Positions 38,570 to 48,859 of a DNA stretch of 64,000 nucleotides are shown here, piece after piece (position 1 is the first letter of the stretch; each line of letters opens with the position of its first letter). The translations under genes and the position numbers were made by a program. This DNA comes from Phenylobacterium sp. Lineage in GTDB: Bacteria; Pseudomonadota; Alphaproteobacteria; Caulobacterales; Caulobacteraceae. The DNA lies in assembly GCF_030693405.1 (NCBI RefSeq), contig NZ_JAUYAW010000010.1:62001-126000 (forward strand). The letters run 5' to 3'. The notes beneath the pieces were generated by a model. That model saw only the letters and a list, made by a program, of their open reading frames with translations. It made no database searches and was not told where the DNA came from.

Positions 38570-39655
38570 ATGCCGCTTGATCGCAGTCCCTATGCCGAGG
38601 TCGCCGACCGGCCTGAGGCGGCCGTCGCCCTGCCTGGCCAGGCCTATGTGGACAGAGACGTGTTCGCCGCTGAGCAGGTGCGGGTCTTCCGGGCCGGCTG
38701 GGCGCCGGTGGCGCGGGTCAGCGATGTGGCCAGGCCCGGCGACTATCTCTCCGTCGACCTGGGCGGCGCGCCCCTGGTGGTCACCAATGACGGCGGGACC
38801 CTGCACGTCCTGTCCCGGGTCTGTCGGCATCGCGGCATGCCGGTGGCGGAGGGGCGGGGCTCAGCCAAGGCCCTGACCTGTCCCTACCATCTGTGGCGCT
38901 ACGATCTGGACGGGCGGCTGGCCGCAGCCCCCGGCATGGAGCGCTCGACGGTGTTCGACCGCGCCGACTGCGCCCTGCCCCAGATGCGCAGCGAGGTCTG
39001 GGGCGGCTGGATCTTCGTCAACCTGGAGGGCCAGGCGTCGCCCCTGGCGCCCCAGCTGGGCGGCCTGGCCGAACGGCTGGGCGAGATCAGGCCCGAGCGG
39101 ATGGTCACCGCCGATGTGCTGACCTTCCCGTCCCCCTGGAATTGGAAGGTGATGTTGGAGAACTTCCTGGAGTCCTACCACCACATCGGACCGCATCGGG
39201 ACAGTCTACAGAAGTCCAATCCCGGCCTGTCCACCTATGAGGGGGTGGCCTCGGACCTGTTCACGGTGCTGGAAAATCCCCCGGCCGACGACAGCCATGG
39301 CGCTTTCGTGGTGGCGGCCATCTTCCCGCTGACCCTGATGTTCTTCACGCAAGGGGAGACGCCGCTGGGGGTCTGGTATGAACTGGCCGATATCGAGACC
39401 GACCACTTCACCCTGAAGATTCATCTGCTGGCCCCGCCAGAGTTCGCCGCCGTGCCGGAGTTCGTGGCGCTCTATCGAGACCAGGTGACGGCCATCCATC
39501 TCGAGGATGTTCCCGCCTGCCAAGGGGTGCAGCAGGGAATCGCCAGCCCCTTGTACCGGCCTGGGCCGCTCAGCCATCTGGAGCAGCCGCTGTGGCGGTT
39601 TCACCGGCATCTCGAGCAGGCCATGGGGCAGGTCGCCAGCGCTGCGGGCGCCTGA
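38570..39655 (+). CDS. Aromatic ring-hydroxylating dioxygenase subunit alpha (Rieske)
   Basis: Rieske CRHRGMPVAEG...CPYHLWRYDLDG; NWKVMLENFLESYHHIGPH. Confidence 0.93.
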   Translation: MPLDRSPYAEVADRPEAAVALPGQAYVDRDVFAAEQVRVFRAGWAPVARVSDVARPGDYLSVDLGGAPLVVTNDGGTLHVLSRVCRHRGMPVAEGRGSAKALTCPYHLWRYDLDGRLAAAPGMERSTVFDRADCALPQMRSEVWGGWIFVNLEGQASPLAPQLGGLAERLGEIRPERMVTADVLTFPSPWNWKVMLENFLESYHHIGPHRDSLQKSNPGLSTYEGVASDLFTVLENPPADDSHGAFVVAAIFPLTLMFFTQGETPLGVWYELADIETDHFTLKIHLLAPPEFAAVPEFVALYRDQVTAIHLEDVPACQGVQQGIASPLYRPGPLSHLEQPLWRFHRHLEQAMGQVASAAGA

Positions 39656-39659
39656 AGCC

Positions 39660-40586
39660 TCAGCCTTCCTCGACCCAGGCCTTCAGCAGCTGGTGGGCGA
39701 TGGCGAGCGGGCCAGGGGCGAAGACGCCCTCGATCTTGCCGGCCAGCAGGTCGCGGGCCTCATCGCGGGTGAACCAGCGGACCTCCGACAGCTCGGTCTG
39801 GTCAGGCGCCGCCTGGTCGTCCTCCACCTCGGCGATCAGGCCGATCATCAGGGAGGACGGGTAGGGCCAGGGCTGGGTGGAATGATAGCGGACACTGACG
39901 GCCTTCAGCGCGGCCTCTTCGGCCAGCTCCCGGGCGCAGGCCTCCTCGATGCTCTCGCCGGGCTCCACGAAGCCGGCCAGGGCCGAGAACATGCCTGGCG
40001 GCCAGGCCTCCTGGCGTCCCATCATGCAGCGGTCGCCGAGATAGGGCAGCATGATCACGACGGGATCGGTGCGCGGGAAGTGCTCGGCCTTGCAGGTGGG
40101 GCACTGGCGCTTCCAGCCCCCGTCGACCACCACGCTGGGTTCGCCGCAGGCCGCGCAATGGCGATGGCGACGGCGCCACTCGAACATGGACTTGGCGGTC
40201 GCCGCGATGGCGGCTTCGGAGCCCGGCAGGCGCAGGGCGATGGCCCGCAGGTCCTCAAAGGAGCCGACGCCGCGCAGGGGCCCCTCGGCCGGGTCCACCC
40301 CGCCCTCGATGTCCACGGCGAAGACGGCGGTGTCCTTCCACAGGCCCATGAACAGAAGCCGTTCAATTCCGCCGGCCAGTTCGTCGGAGATGGTGGCCGG
40401 CACATAGGCCAGTTGCACGCCCCCCTCGGCGTTCTTCTCCACGAGGGGGCGGCCGTTCCACAGGACGATGGCCAGCGAGTCGGCCGAGGTCTGCATTTCG
40501 GCGAGCCAGGCGGTATCGCCCCGGCGCTCGCTGGCGCGGTCGAGGGGGTTGCCGGCGAAGGTGTTCTGGAAAGCGGTCAGGGGCAT
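39660..40586 (-). CDS. nudC: NAD(+) diphosphatase NudC (Nudix)
   Basis: Zn motif CAACGEPS...CPTCKAEHFPRTDPVVIML; Nudix GFVEPGESIEEACARELAEEA; start at MPLTAFQNTFAG. Confidence 0.94.
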   Translation of the reverse strand: MPLTAFQNTFAGNPLDRASERRGDTAWLAEMQTSADSLAIVLWNGRPLVEKNAEGGVQLAYVPATISDELAGGIERLLFMGLWKDTAVFAVDIEGGVDPAEGPLRGVGSFEDLRAIALRLPGSEAAIAATAKSMFEWRRRHRHCAACGEPSVVVDGGWKRQCPTCKAEHFPRTDPVVIMLPYLGDRCMMGRQEAWPPGMFSALAGFVEPGESIEEACARELAEEAALKAVSVRYHSTQPWPYPSSLMIGLIAEVEDDQAAPDQTELSEVRWFTRDEARDLLAGKIEGVFAPGPLAIAHQLLKAWVEEG

Positions 40587-40641
40587 GATTTGCGTTCTAT
40601 CTGCGCCCGAGCTTGCGCGCACCTGTTTCGATCGCGATATT

Positions 40642-40744
40642 GGGGGCGGAGATCGGCGACGGGCGGAGTCCTCGCCAACCCGGTCAGGTCCGGAAGGAAG
40701 CAGCCGTAACGAGTTTCGCTTCGGGTCGTCGTCCGGTCTCCACC
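40642..40744 (+). ncRNA. ffs: Bacterial small signal recognition particle RNA
   Basis: GGTCAGGTCCGGAAGGAAGCAGCCGTAACGAG core; flanking GGAGATCGGCGACG pairs with CGTCGTCCGGTCTCC. Confidence 0.93.
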
Positions 40745-40766
40745 CGCTTCCTCTGACATTCCCCCC

Positions 40767-42560
40767 ATGGCCGACGAAGACATCACGCTCGATTCCGATC
40801 TGCCCGAGCGTGATCCGAATACGACGGACATGTTTGGAAACCCCGAGCCGGCGCCCGCGCCGCCTGCGGCGGAGAGCGCGGCCTATACGGTCATCGCGCG
40901 GAAATACCGGCCCAGGACCTTCGAGGACCTGTTTGGTCAGGAGGCGATGGTGCGCACCCTGCGCAACGCCTTCGCCTCTGGCCGTATCGCGCATGCCTTC
41001 ATGCTCACCGGGGTCCGCGGGGTCGGCAAGACCACGACGGCGCGCCTGCTGGCCCGGGCCCTGAACTATGAGACCGACGCCATCCACGCCCCGACCCTGG
41101 ATCTTTCCCAGGACGGCCGGCACTGCCGGGCCATTGTCGAGGGCCGGCACATGGACGTGCTGGAGCTGGACGCCGCCAGCCGCACCGGCGTGGCCGACAT
41201 GCGCGAGCTGCTGGACGGGGTGCGCTATGCGCCGGTCGAGGCCCGCTACAAGGTCTACATCATCGACGAGGTCCACATGCTCTCGACCGGGGCGTTCAAC
41301 GCCCTGCTCAAGACGCTGGAGGAGCCCCCGCCCCACGCAAAGTTCATCTTCGCCACCACCGAGATCCGCAAGGTGCCCGTGACCATCCTGTCGCGGACCC
41401 AGCGCTTCGACCTGCGCCGGGTGGAGCCGGAGGTGATCGTCAAGAACCTGGAGATGATCTGCGCGGCCGAGGGCGCGCGGGTGGAGGCCGAGGGCCTGAC
41501 CCTGATCGCCCGGGCCGCCGAGGGCTCGGTGCGCGACGCCCAGTCGATGCTCGACCAGGCCATCGTCCAGGCGGAGTCGGGCCAGACCGTCAGCGCAGCC
41601 TCGATTCGCGACATGCTGGGTCTGGCCGACCGGGCCCAGACCATCACCCTGTTCGAACAGACCATGAAGGGCGAGGCCGGTCCGGCCATCGAAACCTTCC
41701 GCGGCCTCTATGGCTATGGCGCCGATCCGGCCCAGGTGATGGGCGATCTGCTGGAGCACTGCCATTCGGCCTCGGTGGCCAAGGCCGTCGGTCCCCAGGC
41801 CCTGATCATGCCCAAGGAGCAGGCCGCCCGCCTGACCGGCATCGGGGCGGCCCTGTCGGCCGGCACCCTGTCGCGGGTCTGGCAGATCCTGCTGCGGGCC
41901 CATGAGGAGGTGCGCCGCGCCCCCGACCCGGCCGCGGCCGTCGACATGGCCCTGATCCGCCTGGCCTACGCCGCCGACTTGCCGGGTCCGGAAGAGGCGC
42001 TGAAGAAACTGCAGGCCGGCGAGGCCCTGCCCGGCGGGCCGGCCCCGTCTGGCGGTGGAGGGGGCTCGAGCGGCGGGGGGGCAGGCGGCGGCGCCAGCGC
42101 GGTGGCCCGCCAGATGGCCCCGCCCCAGGCCCAGACCGCGCCCGAGATCACCCTGCGCCGGTTCGAGGACGTCATCGCGCTGATCGAACAGAAGCGCGAC
42201 ATCTCCCTGCGGCTGGACGTGGAGCGGTTCGTCCGCCCCATCGCCTTCCGCCCCGGGGTCATCGAGTTCGAGCCGGCCCCGGGCTCGCCCAACACCCTGA
42301 TCCAGCGCCTGGCCGGACGGCTGAAGGAATGGACCGGCACGCCCTGGCTCATCGTCGCCCAGGGCGGCGGCGGGGCCGAGAGTCGGTGGGAGTCGCAGAA
42401 GCGCGAGGAGCGCGAGGCCCGGGAGCGGATCGAGCAGGATCCCTTCATCCGCTCGGTGATGGCGGCCTTCCCAGGCGCCGAGATCCTCAGCATCCGCGCC
42501 CAGCCGCAACCCGACGTCCAGCCGAGCGGCGAGGACGAGAGCGAAACTGAAGAGGACTAG
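40767..42560 (+). CDS. dnaX: DNA polymerase III subunits gamma/tau
   Basis: GVRGVGKTTTARLLARALNYE Walker A; EVHMLSTGAFNALLKTLEEPPPHAKFIFATTEIRKVPVTILSRTQRFDLRR. Confidence 0.96.
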   Translation: MADEDITLDSDLPERDPNTTDMFGNPEPAPAPPAAESAAYTVIARKYRPRTFEDLFGQEAMVRTLRNAFASGRIAHAFMLTGVRGVGKTTTARLLARALNYETDAIHAPTLDLSQDGRHCRAIVEGRHMDVLELDAASRTGVADMRELLDGVRYAPVEARYKVYIIDEVHMLSTGAFNALLKTLEEPPPHAKFIFATTEIRKVPVTILSRTQRFDLRRVEPEVIVKNLEMICAAEGARVEAEGLTLIARAAEGSVRDAQSMLDQAIVQAESGQTVSAASIRDMLGLADRAQTITLFEQTMKGEAGPAIETFRGLYGYGADPAQVMGDLLEHCHSASVAKAVGPQALIMPKEQAARLTGIGAALSAGTLSRVWQILLRAHEEVRRAPDPAAAVDMALIRLAYAADLPGPEEALKKLQAGEALPGGPAPSGGGGGSSGGGAGGGASAVARQMAPPQAQTAPEITLRRFEDVIALIEQKRDISLRLDVERFVRPIAFRPGVIEFEPAPGSPNTLIQRLAGRLKEWTGTPWLIVAQGGGGAESRWESQKREEREARERIEQDPFIRSVMAAFPGAEILSIRAQPQPDVQPSGEDESETEED

Positions 42561-42565
42561 AGCCC

Positions 42566-42892
42566 ATGAAGGACCTTGGCGCCCTGATGAAGCAGGCCCA
42601 GGCCATGCAGCAGAAGCTGGCCGACGCCCAGGCTCGCCTGGCCGAGACCACTGTCGAGGGCACGTCCGGCGGCGGCATGGTTCGGCTGACCCTGCGGGGC
42701 TCGGGCGAGCTGGCTGGGGTGGTCATGGACGAGAGCCTGCTGGCGCCCGGCGAGGGCGAGGTGCTGTCGGACCTGATGGTGGCGGCCCATGCCGACGCCA
42801 AGCGCAAGCTCGACGCCATGCAGGCTGAGGTGATGCGCGAGGCCGCCGGCCCCCTGGCCGGCATGGGCCTGCCCGGCATGCCGAAGTTCTGA
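42566..42892 (+). CDS. YbaB/EbfC nucleoid-associated protein
   Basis: MKDLGALMKQAQAMQQKLADAQARLAETTVEG. Confidence 0.95.
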   Translation: MKDLGALMKQAQAMQQKLADAQARLAETTVEGTSGGGMVRLTLRGSGELAGVVMDESLLAPGEGEVLSDLMVAAHADAKRKLDAMQAEVMREAAGPLAGMGLPGMPKF

Positions 42893-42902
42893 TCGACACC
42901 CC

Positions 42903-43505
42903 TTGGCCGCATCCTCAGGACCCGAGATCGAGCGTCTGATTGCGCTCCTGGCCAAGCTGCCCGGCATGGGGCCGCGTTCGGCCAGGCGGGCGACGCTCGC
43001 CCTGCTCAAGCGCCGCGAACAACTGCTGACGCCGCTGGCCCAAGCCCTGGCCGACGCCGCCGAGCGGGTGAAGACCTGTTCGACCTGTGGGGCGCTGGAC
43101 ACCCGCGATCCTTGCGCCGTCTGCGCCGATCCCGAACGGGACGCAGGCCTGATCTGCGTGGTGGAGGAGGTCGGGGCGCTCTGGGCCATGGAGCGGGGCG
43201 GCTCCTTCCGCGGGCGCTACCACGTGATGGGGGGCCTGCTCTCGGCCCTGGACGGGGTCGGCCCTGACGCCCTGCGGGTGGGCTCTCTGGTGGCCCGAGC
43301 CAGCGCGCCCGAGGTGACCGAGGTGATCCTGGCCCTGCCGGCCACGGTGGATGGTCAGACCACGGCCCACTATCTCGCCGAACGATTGGCGCCCTGTCGG
43401 GTGACCATCTCCATGATCGCCCGCGGCGTGCCGGTGGGGGGCGAGCTGGACTGGCTGGACGACGGCACCATCGCCCAGGCCCTGCGGGCGCGCCGCCCGG
43501 CCTGA
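42903..43505 (+). CDS. recR: Recombination mediator RecR
   Basis: LPGMGPRSARRATLALL; CSTCGALDTRDPCAVC; Toprim region; TTG start. Confidence 0.95.
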   Translation: MAASSGPEIERLIALLAKLPGMGPRSARRATLALLKRREQLLTPLAQALADAAERVKTCSTCGALDTRDPCAVCADPERDAGLICVVEEVGALWAMERGGSFRGRYHVMGGLLSALDGVGPDALRVGSLVARASAPEVTEVILALPATVDGQTTAHYLAERLAPCRVTISMIARGVPVGGELDWLDDGTIAQALRARRPA

Positions 43506-43520
43506 GCCTGGGGCGCCTTG

Positions 43521-43630
43521 CGTCCTTCGAGGCTCGCTGTCGCTCGCACCTCAGGATGAGGGACGTGGGTGGAGTGTCTCATTCCGTCCTCATCCTGAGG
43601 CGCCCTGCGCCAGCAGTGCCTCGAAGGACG
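43521..43630. repeat. 110-bp nested palindromic intergenic repeat
   Basis: Outer arms CGTCCTTCGAGGC/GCCTCGAAGGACG (13 bp, perfect) enclose inner arms CCTCAGGATGAGG/CCTCATCCTGAGG (13 bp, perfect). Confidence 0.8.
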
Positions 43631-43676
43631 AGGGCGGCCCCTGGCCCCGGCCGCCGACTCCGGCTAGGAACGGAGC

Positions 43677-44963
43677 ATGAACCTGGATGCCTCTCTCGTC
43701 GCCGTGGTGGTCTGCGCCCTGGCCGCTATCGCCGGCTTCGCCTGGGCGCTGATGGAGCGGCGGCGCGCCGACCGGCTACAGGGCGACTACTGGAGCCTGC
43801 GCGACCAGAGCGCCAATGCCGAGGCCGAGCTGCGCAGCTTCAAGGCCCAGTCCGAGGCTCAGGCCGAGATCCTGCGCAATCAGGCCGCCCAGTCGGCCAA
43901 TGTGGTGGCCGAGGCCCTGCTCAAGCGCACCGAGGAGACCTTCCGCAACCGCGAGCAGCTGGCCCAGGCCAGGCTGGAGGCGCAGCTGAAGCCGGTGGCT
44001 GAGACGCTTGCCAAGTTCCAGGAACAGGTCACGGCGGTGGAGAAGACCCGCGCCGAGGAGACCGGCGGGTTGAAAGCCCAGATCGCCCAGCTGCTGACCG
44101 CGTCCACCGCCACTCAGGAGGAGGCGCGCAAGCTCTCGGCGGCGCTGCGCCGCGGGGCCGGGGTTCAGGGCCGCTGGGGTGAGCAGACCCTGCGCAATGT
44201 GCTGGAGGCCGCTGGCCTGTCGCACCGCTACGATTTCGAGGAACAGGTCGCCACCGACACCGATGAAGGCCGCCGCCGCCCTGACGTCACCGTGCGTCTG
44301 CCGGGCGGGGCGCTGTTCGTCATTGACGCCAAGTGCTCGCTGAACGCCTTCCTGGACGCCCAGGAGGCCACCGATGACGCGGTGCGTGAGGCCTGTTTCG
44401 TGCGCCATGCCCAGAGCGTGCGGGCCCATATGCAGAGCCTGTCAGCCAAGGCCTATTGGGACCAGTTTCCCGCCTCGCCCGATTTCGTGGCCATGTTCAT
44501 CCCCGGCGACAGCTTCCTGGCCGCGGCGCTTGATCGCGCGCCGGACCTGATGAGCGAGGCCATGGATCGCCGGGTGCTGGTGGTGACGCCCACCACCCTG
44601 TTCGCCCTGTGCAAGGCCGTCGTCTATGGCTGGCGGGTGGAGGAGCAGGCGGCCAACGCCCAGGAGATCTCCAAGCTGGGGCGCGAGCTCTACAAGCGCC
44701 TGTCGGTCATGGGCGGCCATGCTGCGGCCGTGGGCAAGAAGCTCGAGGAGGCCGTGGGCAAGTACAATCAGATGGTCGGTTCCCTGGAGACCCAGGTGCT
44801 GACCCAGGCCCGGCGCTTCGAGGATCTGAAGGTCGATCACGAGGGGCGCGATATCCCTGAGCTCAGCCCCATCGAAACCGCCGTGCGGCCCCTGGCCAAG
44901 CTGGCGGCGGAGTCCGGGTCAGAGTCGGCGCCGCGCATCCGGGCCGTGGGCGAGGACGGCTGA
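43677..44963 (+). CDS. rmuC: DNA recombination protein RmuC
   Basis: GVQGRWGEQTLRNVLEAAGLSHRYDFEEQ; RPDVTVRLPGGALFVIDAKCSLNAFLDA. Confidence 0.94.
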   Translation: MNLDASLVAVVVCALAAIAGFAWALMERRRADRLQGDYWSLRDQSANAEAELRSFKAQSEAQAEILRNQAAQSANVVAEALLKRTEETFRNREQLAQARLEAQLKPVAETLAKFQEQVTAVEKTRAEETGGLKAQIAQLLTASTATQEEARKLSAALRRGAGVQGRWGEQTLRNVLEAAGLSHRYDFEEQVATDTDEGRRRPDVTVRLPGGALFVIDAKCSLNAFLDAQEATDDAVREACFVRHAQSVRAHMQSLSAKAYWDQFPASPDFVAMFIPGDSFLAAALDRAPDLMSEAMDRRVLVVTPTTLFALCKAVVYGWRVEEQAANAQEISKLGRELYKRLSVMGGHAAAVGKKLEEAVGKYNQMVGSLETQVLTQARRFEDLKVDHEGRDIPELSPIETAVRPLAKLAAESGSESAPRIRAVGEDG

Positions 44964-45017
44964 GCCGCGACAAAGGCCGACCTTGACGCTCAGGTTTGGC
45001 GCGCTTACCTCGCAACT

Positions 45018-45527
45018 ATGGCCATTCGCGAAATCCTCACGGTCCCGAACCCGATCCTCAAGCAGGTCTCCCAGCCGGTGGAGGCCGTGGACGACGAGCT
45101 GCGCGCCCTCATGGACGACATGCTCGAGACCATGTACGCCGCGCCGGGCATCGGCCTGGCCGCCATCCAGATCGGCGTGCCCAAGCGTGTCATCGTCATG
45201 GACATCGCCGGCCCGGACGACGAGCGGCAGCCCCGCTATTACGTGAACCCGGAAATCCTCTGGTCGTCGGACGATACCGCCCCCTATGAGGAAGGCTGCC
45301 TGTCGATCCCCGACATCTATGACGAGGTCGAGCGTCCGGCCCGGGTCAAGCTGCGCTACCTCAACTATCAGGGGGAGCAGGTGGAGGAGGACGCCGAGGG
45401 GCTGTTCGCCGTCTGTATCCAGCACGAGATGGACCACCTGGAAGGCGTGCTGTTCATTGACCACCTGTCGCGGCTGAAGCGCGATCGGGCGGTGGCCAAG
45501 GTCAAGAAGCAGGCCCGCGCCGCCTGA
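45018..45527 (+). CDS. def: Peptide deformylase
   Basis: [50 protein letters not shown]. Confidence 0.96.
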   Translation: MAIREILTVPNPILKQVSQPVEAVDDELRALMDDMLETMYAAPGIGLAAIQIGVPKRVIVMDIAGPDDERQPRYYVNPEILWSSDDTAPYEEGCLSIPDIYDEVERPARVKLRYLNYQGEQVEEDAEGLFAVCIQHEMDHLEGVLFIDHLSRLKRDRAVAKVKKQARAA

Positions 45528-45550
45528 GGCGACGCTCGGGCGTTGGCCGC

Positions 45551-45811
45551 CTATTCCGGGGCGGCTTCGTCTGCTGTCTCGCGAATTTCCGCGCCGGCCT
45601 CTTTCAGCGCCTGGCCAGCCTCCCCGGCGGCGTCCTTCGCCAGGACTGCGGCGTCCGACGCCACGGTCTTGAGCTCGGCGCCCGCCTCCGAAGCGGCCGC
45701 CTTGAGTTCAGTTCCAGCAGCCTTGGCCTCGATCTTGGCCTGATCTGTCTCGGCCTCGGTGCAGGCGCCGAGCGCCAGGGTCGCGACGGCGGCGATGATG
45801 GTCAGGCGCAT
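45551..45811 (-). CDS. Small lipoprotein with Ala/Lys/Glu amphipathic repeats
   Basis: MRLTIIAAVATLALGAC lipobox; AAxEAGxELK-type helical repeats. Confidence 0.75.
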   Translation of the reverse strand: MRLTIIAAVATLALGACTEAETDQAKIEAKAAGTELKAAASEAGAELKTVASDAAVLAKDAAGEAGQALKEAGAEIRETADEAAPE

Positions 45812-45910
45812 GGACGCCTCCTTTGGGTCTGAAGCGCCCTATCAACGGTCAAGCTTGTCCTTCGGTTCCGCAGCTTTGCGCCCGCGGGGGCGGCGGGGTA
45901 AACGGCGTCC

Positions 45911-46837
45911 ATGCGCCTGGCCTTTCTTGGAACTCCCGACTTCGCCGTCGTCGCCCTGGCCCGCCTGGTGGCGGCCGGCCACGACATCGCCTGCGTCTAT
46001 TCCCAGCCCCCGGCCCCTCGCGGCCGGGGACAGGCGCTCAAGCCCTCGCCGGTCCACGCCTTCGCCCTGGAGCATGGTCTGCCGGTCCGCACGCCCGCGT
46101 CCATGCGCGATCCCGACGAGATCGAGGCTTTTCGGGCGTTGGATCTGGATGCCGCCTGCGTGGTCGCCTATGGCCAGATCCTCACCCGGGAGGTGCTGGA
46201 GGCGCCTCGGCTCGGCGCCTTCAACCTGCACGGCTCTCTGCTGCCCCGCTGGCGGGGCGCAGCCCCCATCCAGCGGGCGGTGATGGCCGGCGACGAGATC
46301 ACCGGCGTGCAGGTGATGCGGATGACCGAGGGCCTGGACGAAGGCCCGGTGCTGGCGACAGCGATGGTGCGCATCGGCCCCCGCGACACCGCCGGCGACA
46401 TCCACGACCGGCTGGCTGAGCTGGGCGCTGACCTGCTCGCGGAGACCCTGCCGAAGATCGAGGCCGGGGTCGCCCAGGAGATTCCCCAGTCGGCCGAAGG
46501 GATCACCTACGCCAAGAAGATCAGGCCCAAGACCGCCCGTATCGACTGGTCGAAGCCGGCCGCCCGCGTCGACGGCCAGATCCGGGGCCTCTCGCCCTTT
46601 CCTGGCGCCTGGTTCGAGGCGCCCGGGGAAAAGGGGCCGGTGCGCGTCAAGGTCCTGGCCTGCGTCCGCGAGGACGGCGCCGGCGAGCCTGGAGTGGTGC
46701 TGGACGACCAGCTGCTGGTGGCCTGCGGCGAGGGGGCGGTGCGGCTGCTGCGCCTGCAGCGGGAAGGGCGCGGGCCGCAGGCGGCCGATGTCTTCCTGCG
46801 CGGCTTTCCCCTGCCGCCAGGCGCGAAGCTCAGCTGA
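45911..46837 (+). CDS. fmt: Methionyl-tRNA formyltransferase
   Basis: [44 protein letters not shown]. Confidence 0.96.
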   Translation: MRLAFLGTPDFAVVALARLVAAGHDIACVYSQPPAPRGRGQALKPSPVHAFALEHGLPVRTPASMRDPDEIEAFRALDLDAACVVAYGQILTREVLEAPRLGAFNLHGSLLPRWRGAAPIQRAVMAGDEITGVQVMRMTEGLDEGPVLATAMVRIGPRDTAGDIHDRLAELGADLLAETLPKIEAGVAQEIPQSAEGITYAKKIRPKTARIDWSKPAARVDGQIRGLSPFPGAWFEAPGEKGPVRVKVLACVREDGAGEPGVVLDDQLLVACGEGAVRLLRLQREGRGPQAADVFLRGFPLPPGAKLS

Positions 46838-47601
46838 TGCCCCGCTACAAGCTCACCGTCGAGTATGACGGACGACCCTATCGGGGTTTCCAGGCCCAGG
46901 CGGGGCTGGCCTCGGTGCAGGGGGCCATCGAGGCGGCGGTCAAGGGATTCTGCGGCCAGGACCTGAGGCTCCAGGCGGCCGGCCGCACCGACACCGGCGT
47001 CCACGCCACCGGCCAGGTGGTGCATGTGGACCTGGACAAGGCCTGGAAGCCCGAAGTGGTCCGCGACGCCCTGAACGCCCATCTCGTGCCGCAACCCATC
47101 GCCATCCTGTCGGCCGAGCTGGTCGATGATCCCCGCTGGCACGCGCGTTTCTCGGCCACCGAGCGGCGCTACATCTATCGCATCCTCAATCGCACGGCGC
47201 CGCCGGCCCTGGACTGGGGCCGGGTCTGGCATGTGAAGAAGCCCCTGGATGCTGGCGCGATGCACCTGGCCGCCCAGGCCCTGGTGGGCCATCACGACTT
47301 CACCACCTTCCGGGACCTGCAGTGCCAGGCCAAGTCGCCGATGAAGACCCTGGACGTGGCCAGCGTGCGCCGCGAGGGGGACGAGGTGGTTCTGGAGTTC
47401 GCCTCCCGCTCCTTCCTCCACCGGCAGGTCCGCTCCATGACCGGCACCCTGGCAGAGGTGGGGCTGGGGCGGTGGAGCGCCGCCGATGTGGCAGACGCCC
47501 TGGCGGCCCGCGATCGCCGGGCCTGCGGCCCCGTAGCGCCGGCTACGGGCCTCTATCTGGTGGGGGTCAGCTACGAGGGCGAGCCGAACCGGGCGAAGTA
47601 G
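46837..47601 (+). CDS. truA: tRNA pseudouridine(38-40) synthase
   Basis: [37 protein letters not shown]. Confidence 0.95.
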   Translation: MPRYKLTVEYDGRPYRGFQAQAGLASVQGAIEAAVKGFCGQDLRLQAAGRTDTGVHATGQVVHVDLDKAWKPEVVRDALNAHLVPQPIAILSAELVDDPRWHARFSATERRYIYRILNRTAPPALDWGRVWHVKKPLDAGAMHLAAQALVGHHDFTTFRDLQCQAKSPMKTLDVASVRREGDEVVLEFASRSFLHRQVRSMTGTLAEVGLGRWSAADVADALAARDRRACGPVAPATGLYLVGVSYEGEPNRAK

Positions 47602-48728
47602 CGGGCGATCAGGCGCTCATAGACCGCCTGGAGGTCGCGGATCTCGGCGACCGGCGCGCGTTCGTCCACCGCATGCATGGTCTTGCCCACCAGGCCAAGC
47701 TCCACCACCGGGCAGAGGGCGCGGATGAAGCGGGCGTCCGAGGTGCCGCCGGTCGTGGAGAGCTCCGGGTCACGGCCGGCCACATCCCGGACGGCGGCGG
47801 CCACCACATCGGTGAAGTCCCCGGGCTCGGTGAGGAAGGCTTCACCGCTGATGGCGGGGGTCACCCGCACGACGCCGTCGAAGCCCTCGGCCCCCGCCTG
47901 GGCCACGCCGTCGATCCAGGCGGCGAGGTCGCCGCCCTTGTGGCCGGGGTTGAAGCGGATGTTCACCCGGGCCTTGGCCTGGGCGGGGATGACATTGGTG
48001 GCGGCGTTGCCCACATCGACCGTGGTGATCTCGAGGTTGGACGGCTGGAAGCCGGTATAGCCTTCGTCGAGCACATGGGCGTCGAGCGCCGCCAGGATGC
48101 GCACCAGCACCGGGACGGGATTGGCCGCCCGGTGGGGATAGGCCACATGGCCCTGCCGGCCCTCCACGACGATCTCGGCGTTGATCGAGCCGCGGCGGCC
48201 GATCTTGATCATGTCGCCGAAGGTTTCGGCGCTGGTGGGCTCGCCGACCACGCAGTGGTCGACGATCTCGCCCTCGGCCATCAGCGCCTCGACGACCTTC
48301 TTGGTGCCGTCGATGGCGATCCCTTCCTCGTCCCCGGTGATCAGGAAGGACAGGGAGCCGGTGATTTCGCCCCGGGCCAGGCTGGCGGCGGCCGCGGCGG
48401 CGAAGGCGGCCAGCGCGCTCTTCATGTCCACCGCGCCGCGGCCGATCAGGATGTCATCGACGATCTTTGCGGCGAAGGCGTCCTGGCTCCAGGCCTCGGC
48501 GTCGCCGACCGGCACCACGTCGGTATGGCCCGCGAAACAGAGGTTGGGCCGCGCGGTTCCCCATCGGGCATAGAGGTTCTCGATCTCCCCGAACCGCATG
48601 CGACGGCAGGCGAAGCCCAGCTTGGCGAGTTCGGCCTGCAGAACATCCATGGCGCCGGCGTCGGCCGGGGTGACGGAGGGGCGGCGGATCAGGTCCTGGG
48701 TCAGGCGGACGGGGTCGAGGCTGTTCAT
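47571..48728 (-). CDS. dapE: Succinyl-diaminopimelate desuccinylase
   Basis: [39 protein letters not shown]. Confidence 0.95.
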   Translation of the reverse strand: MNSLDPVRLTQDLIRRPSVTPADAGAMDVLQAELAKLGFACRRMRFGEIENLYARWGTARPNLCFAGHTDVVPVGDAEAWSQDAFAAKIVDDILIGRGAVDMKSALAAFAAAAAASLARGEITGSLSFLITGDEEGIAIDGTKKVVEALMAEGEIVDHCVVGEPTSAETFGDMIKIGRRGSINAEIVVEGRQGHVAYPHRAANPVPVLVRILAALDAHVLDEGYTGFQPSNLEITTVDVGNAATNVIPAQAKARVNIRFNPGHKGGDLAAWIDGVAQAGAEGFDGVVRVTPAISGEAFLTEPGDFTDVVAAAVRDVAGRDPELSTTGGTSDARFIRALCPVVELGLVGKTMHAVDERAPVAEIRDLQAVYERLIARYFARFGSPS

Positions 48729-48859
48729 AGGCCAAGCAGTTAGCCTCCGCCGTGGCCGGGGGCAATGGCGAGGCGCGCGCAGGCCGCGCCCAGGCTGGGC
48801 TGCTTAATGTAAAGTAATCATCTCAGTCTAGGGATGCCGAATATTTTCAGATGCTGGCA

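Noticed and set aside
39660-42509. 949-aa minus-strand ORF running from antisense dnaX through the SRP RNA into nudC
   Set aside because: Not a giant fusion protein: only the last 308 codons (start MPLTAFQ at 40586) are NudC; the rest is antisense read-through with no stops
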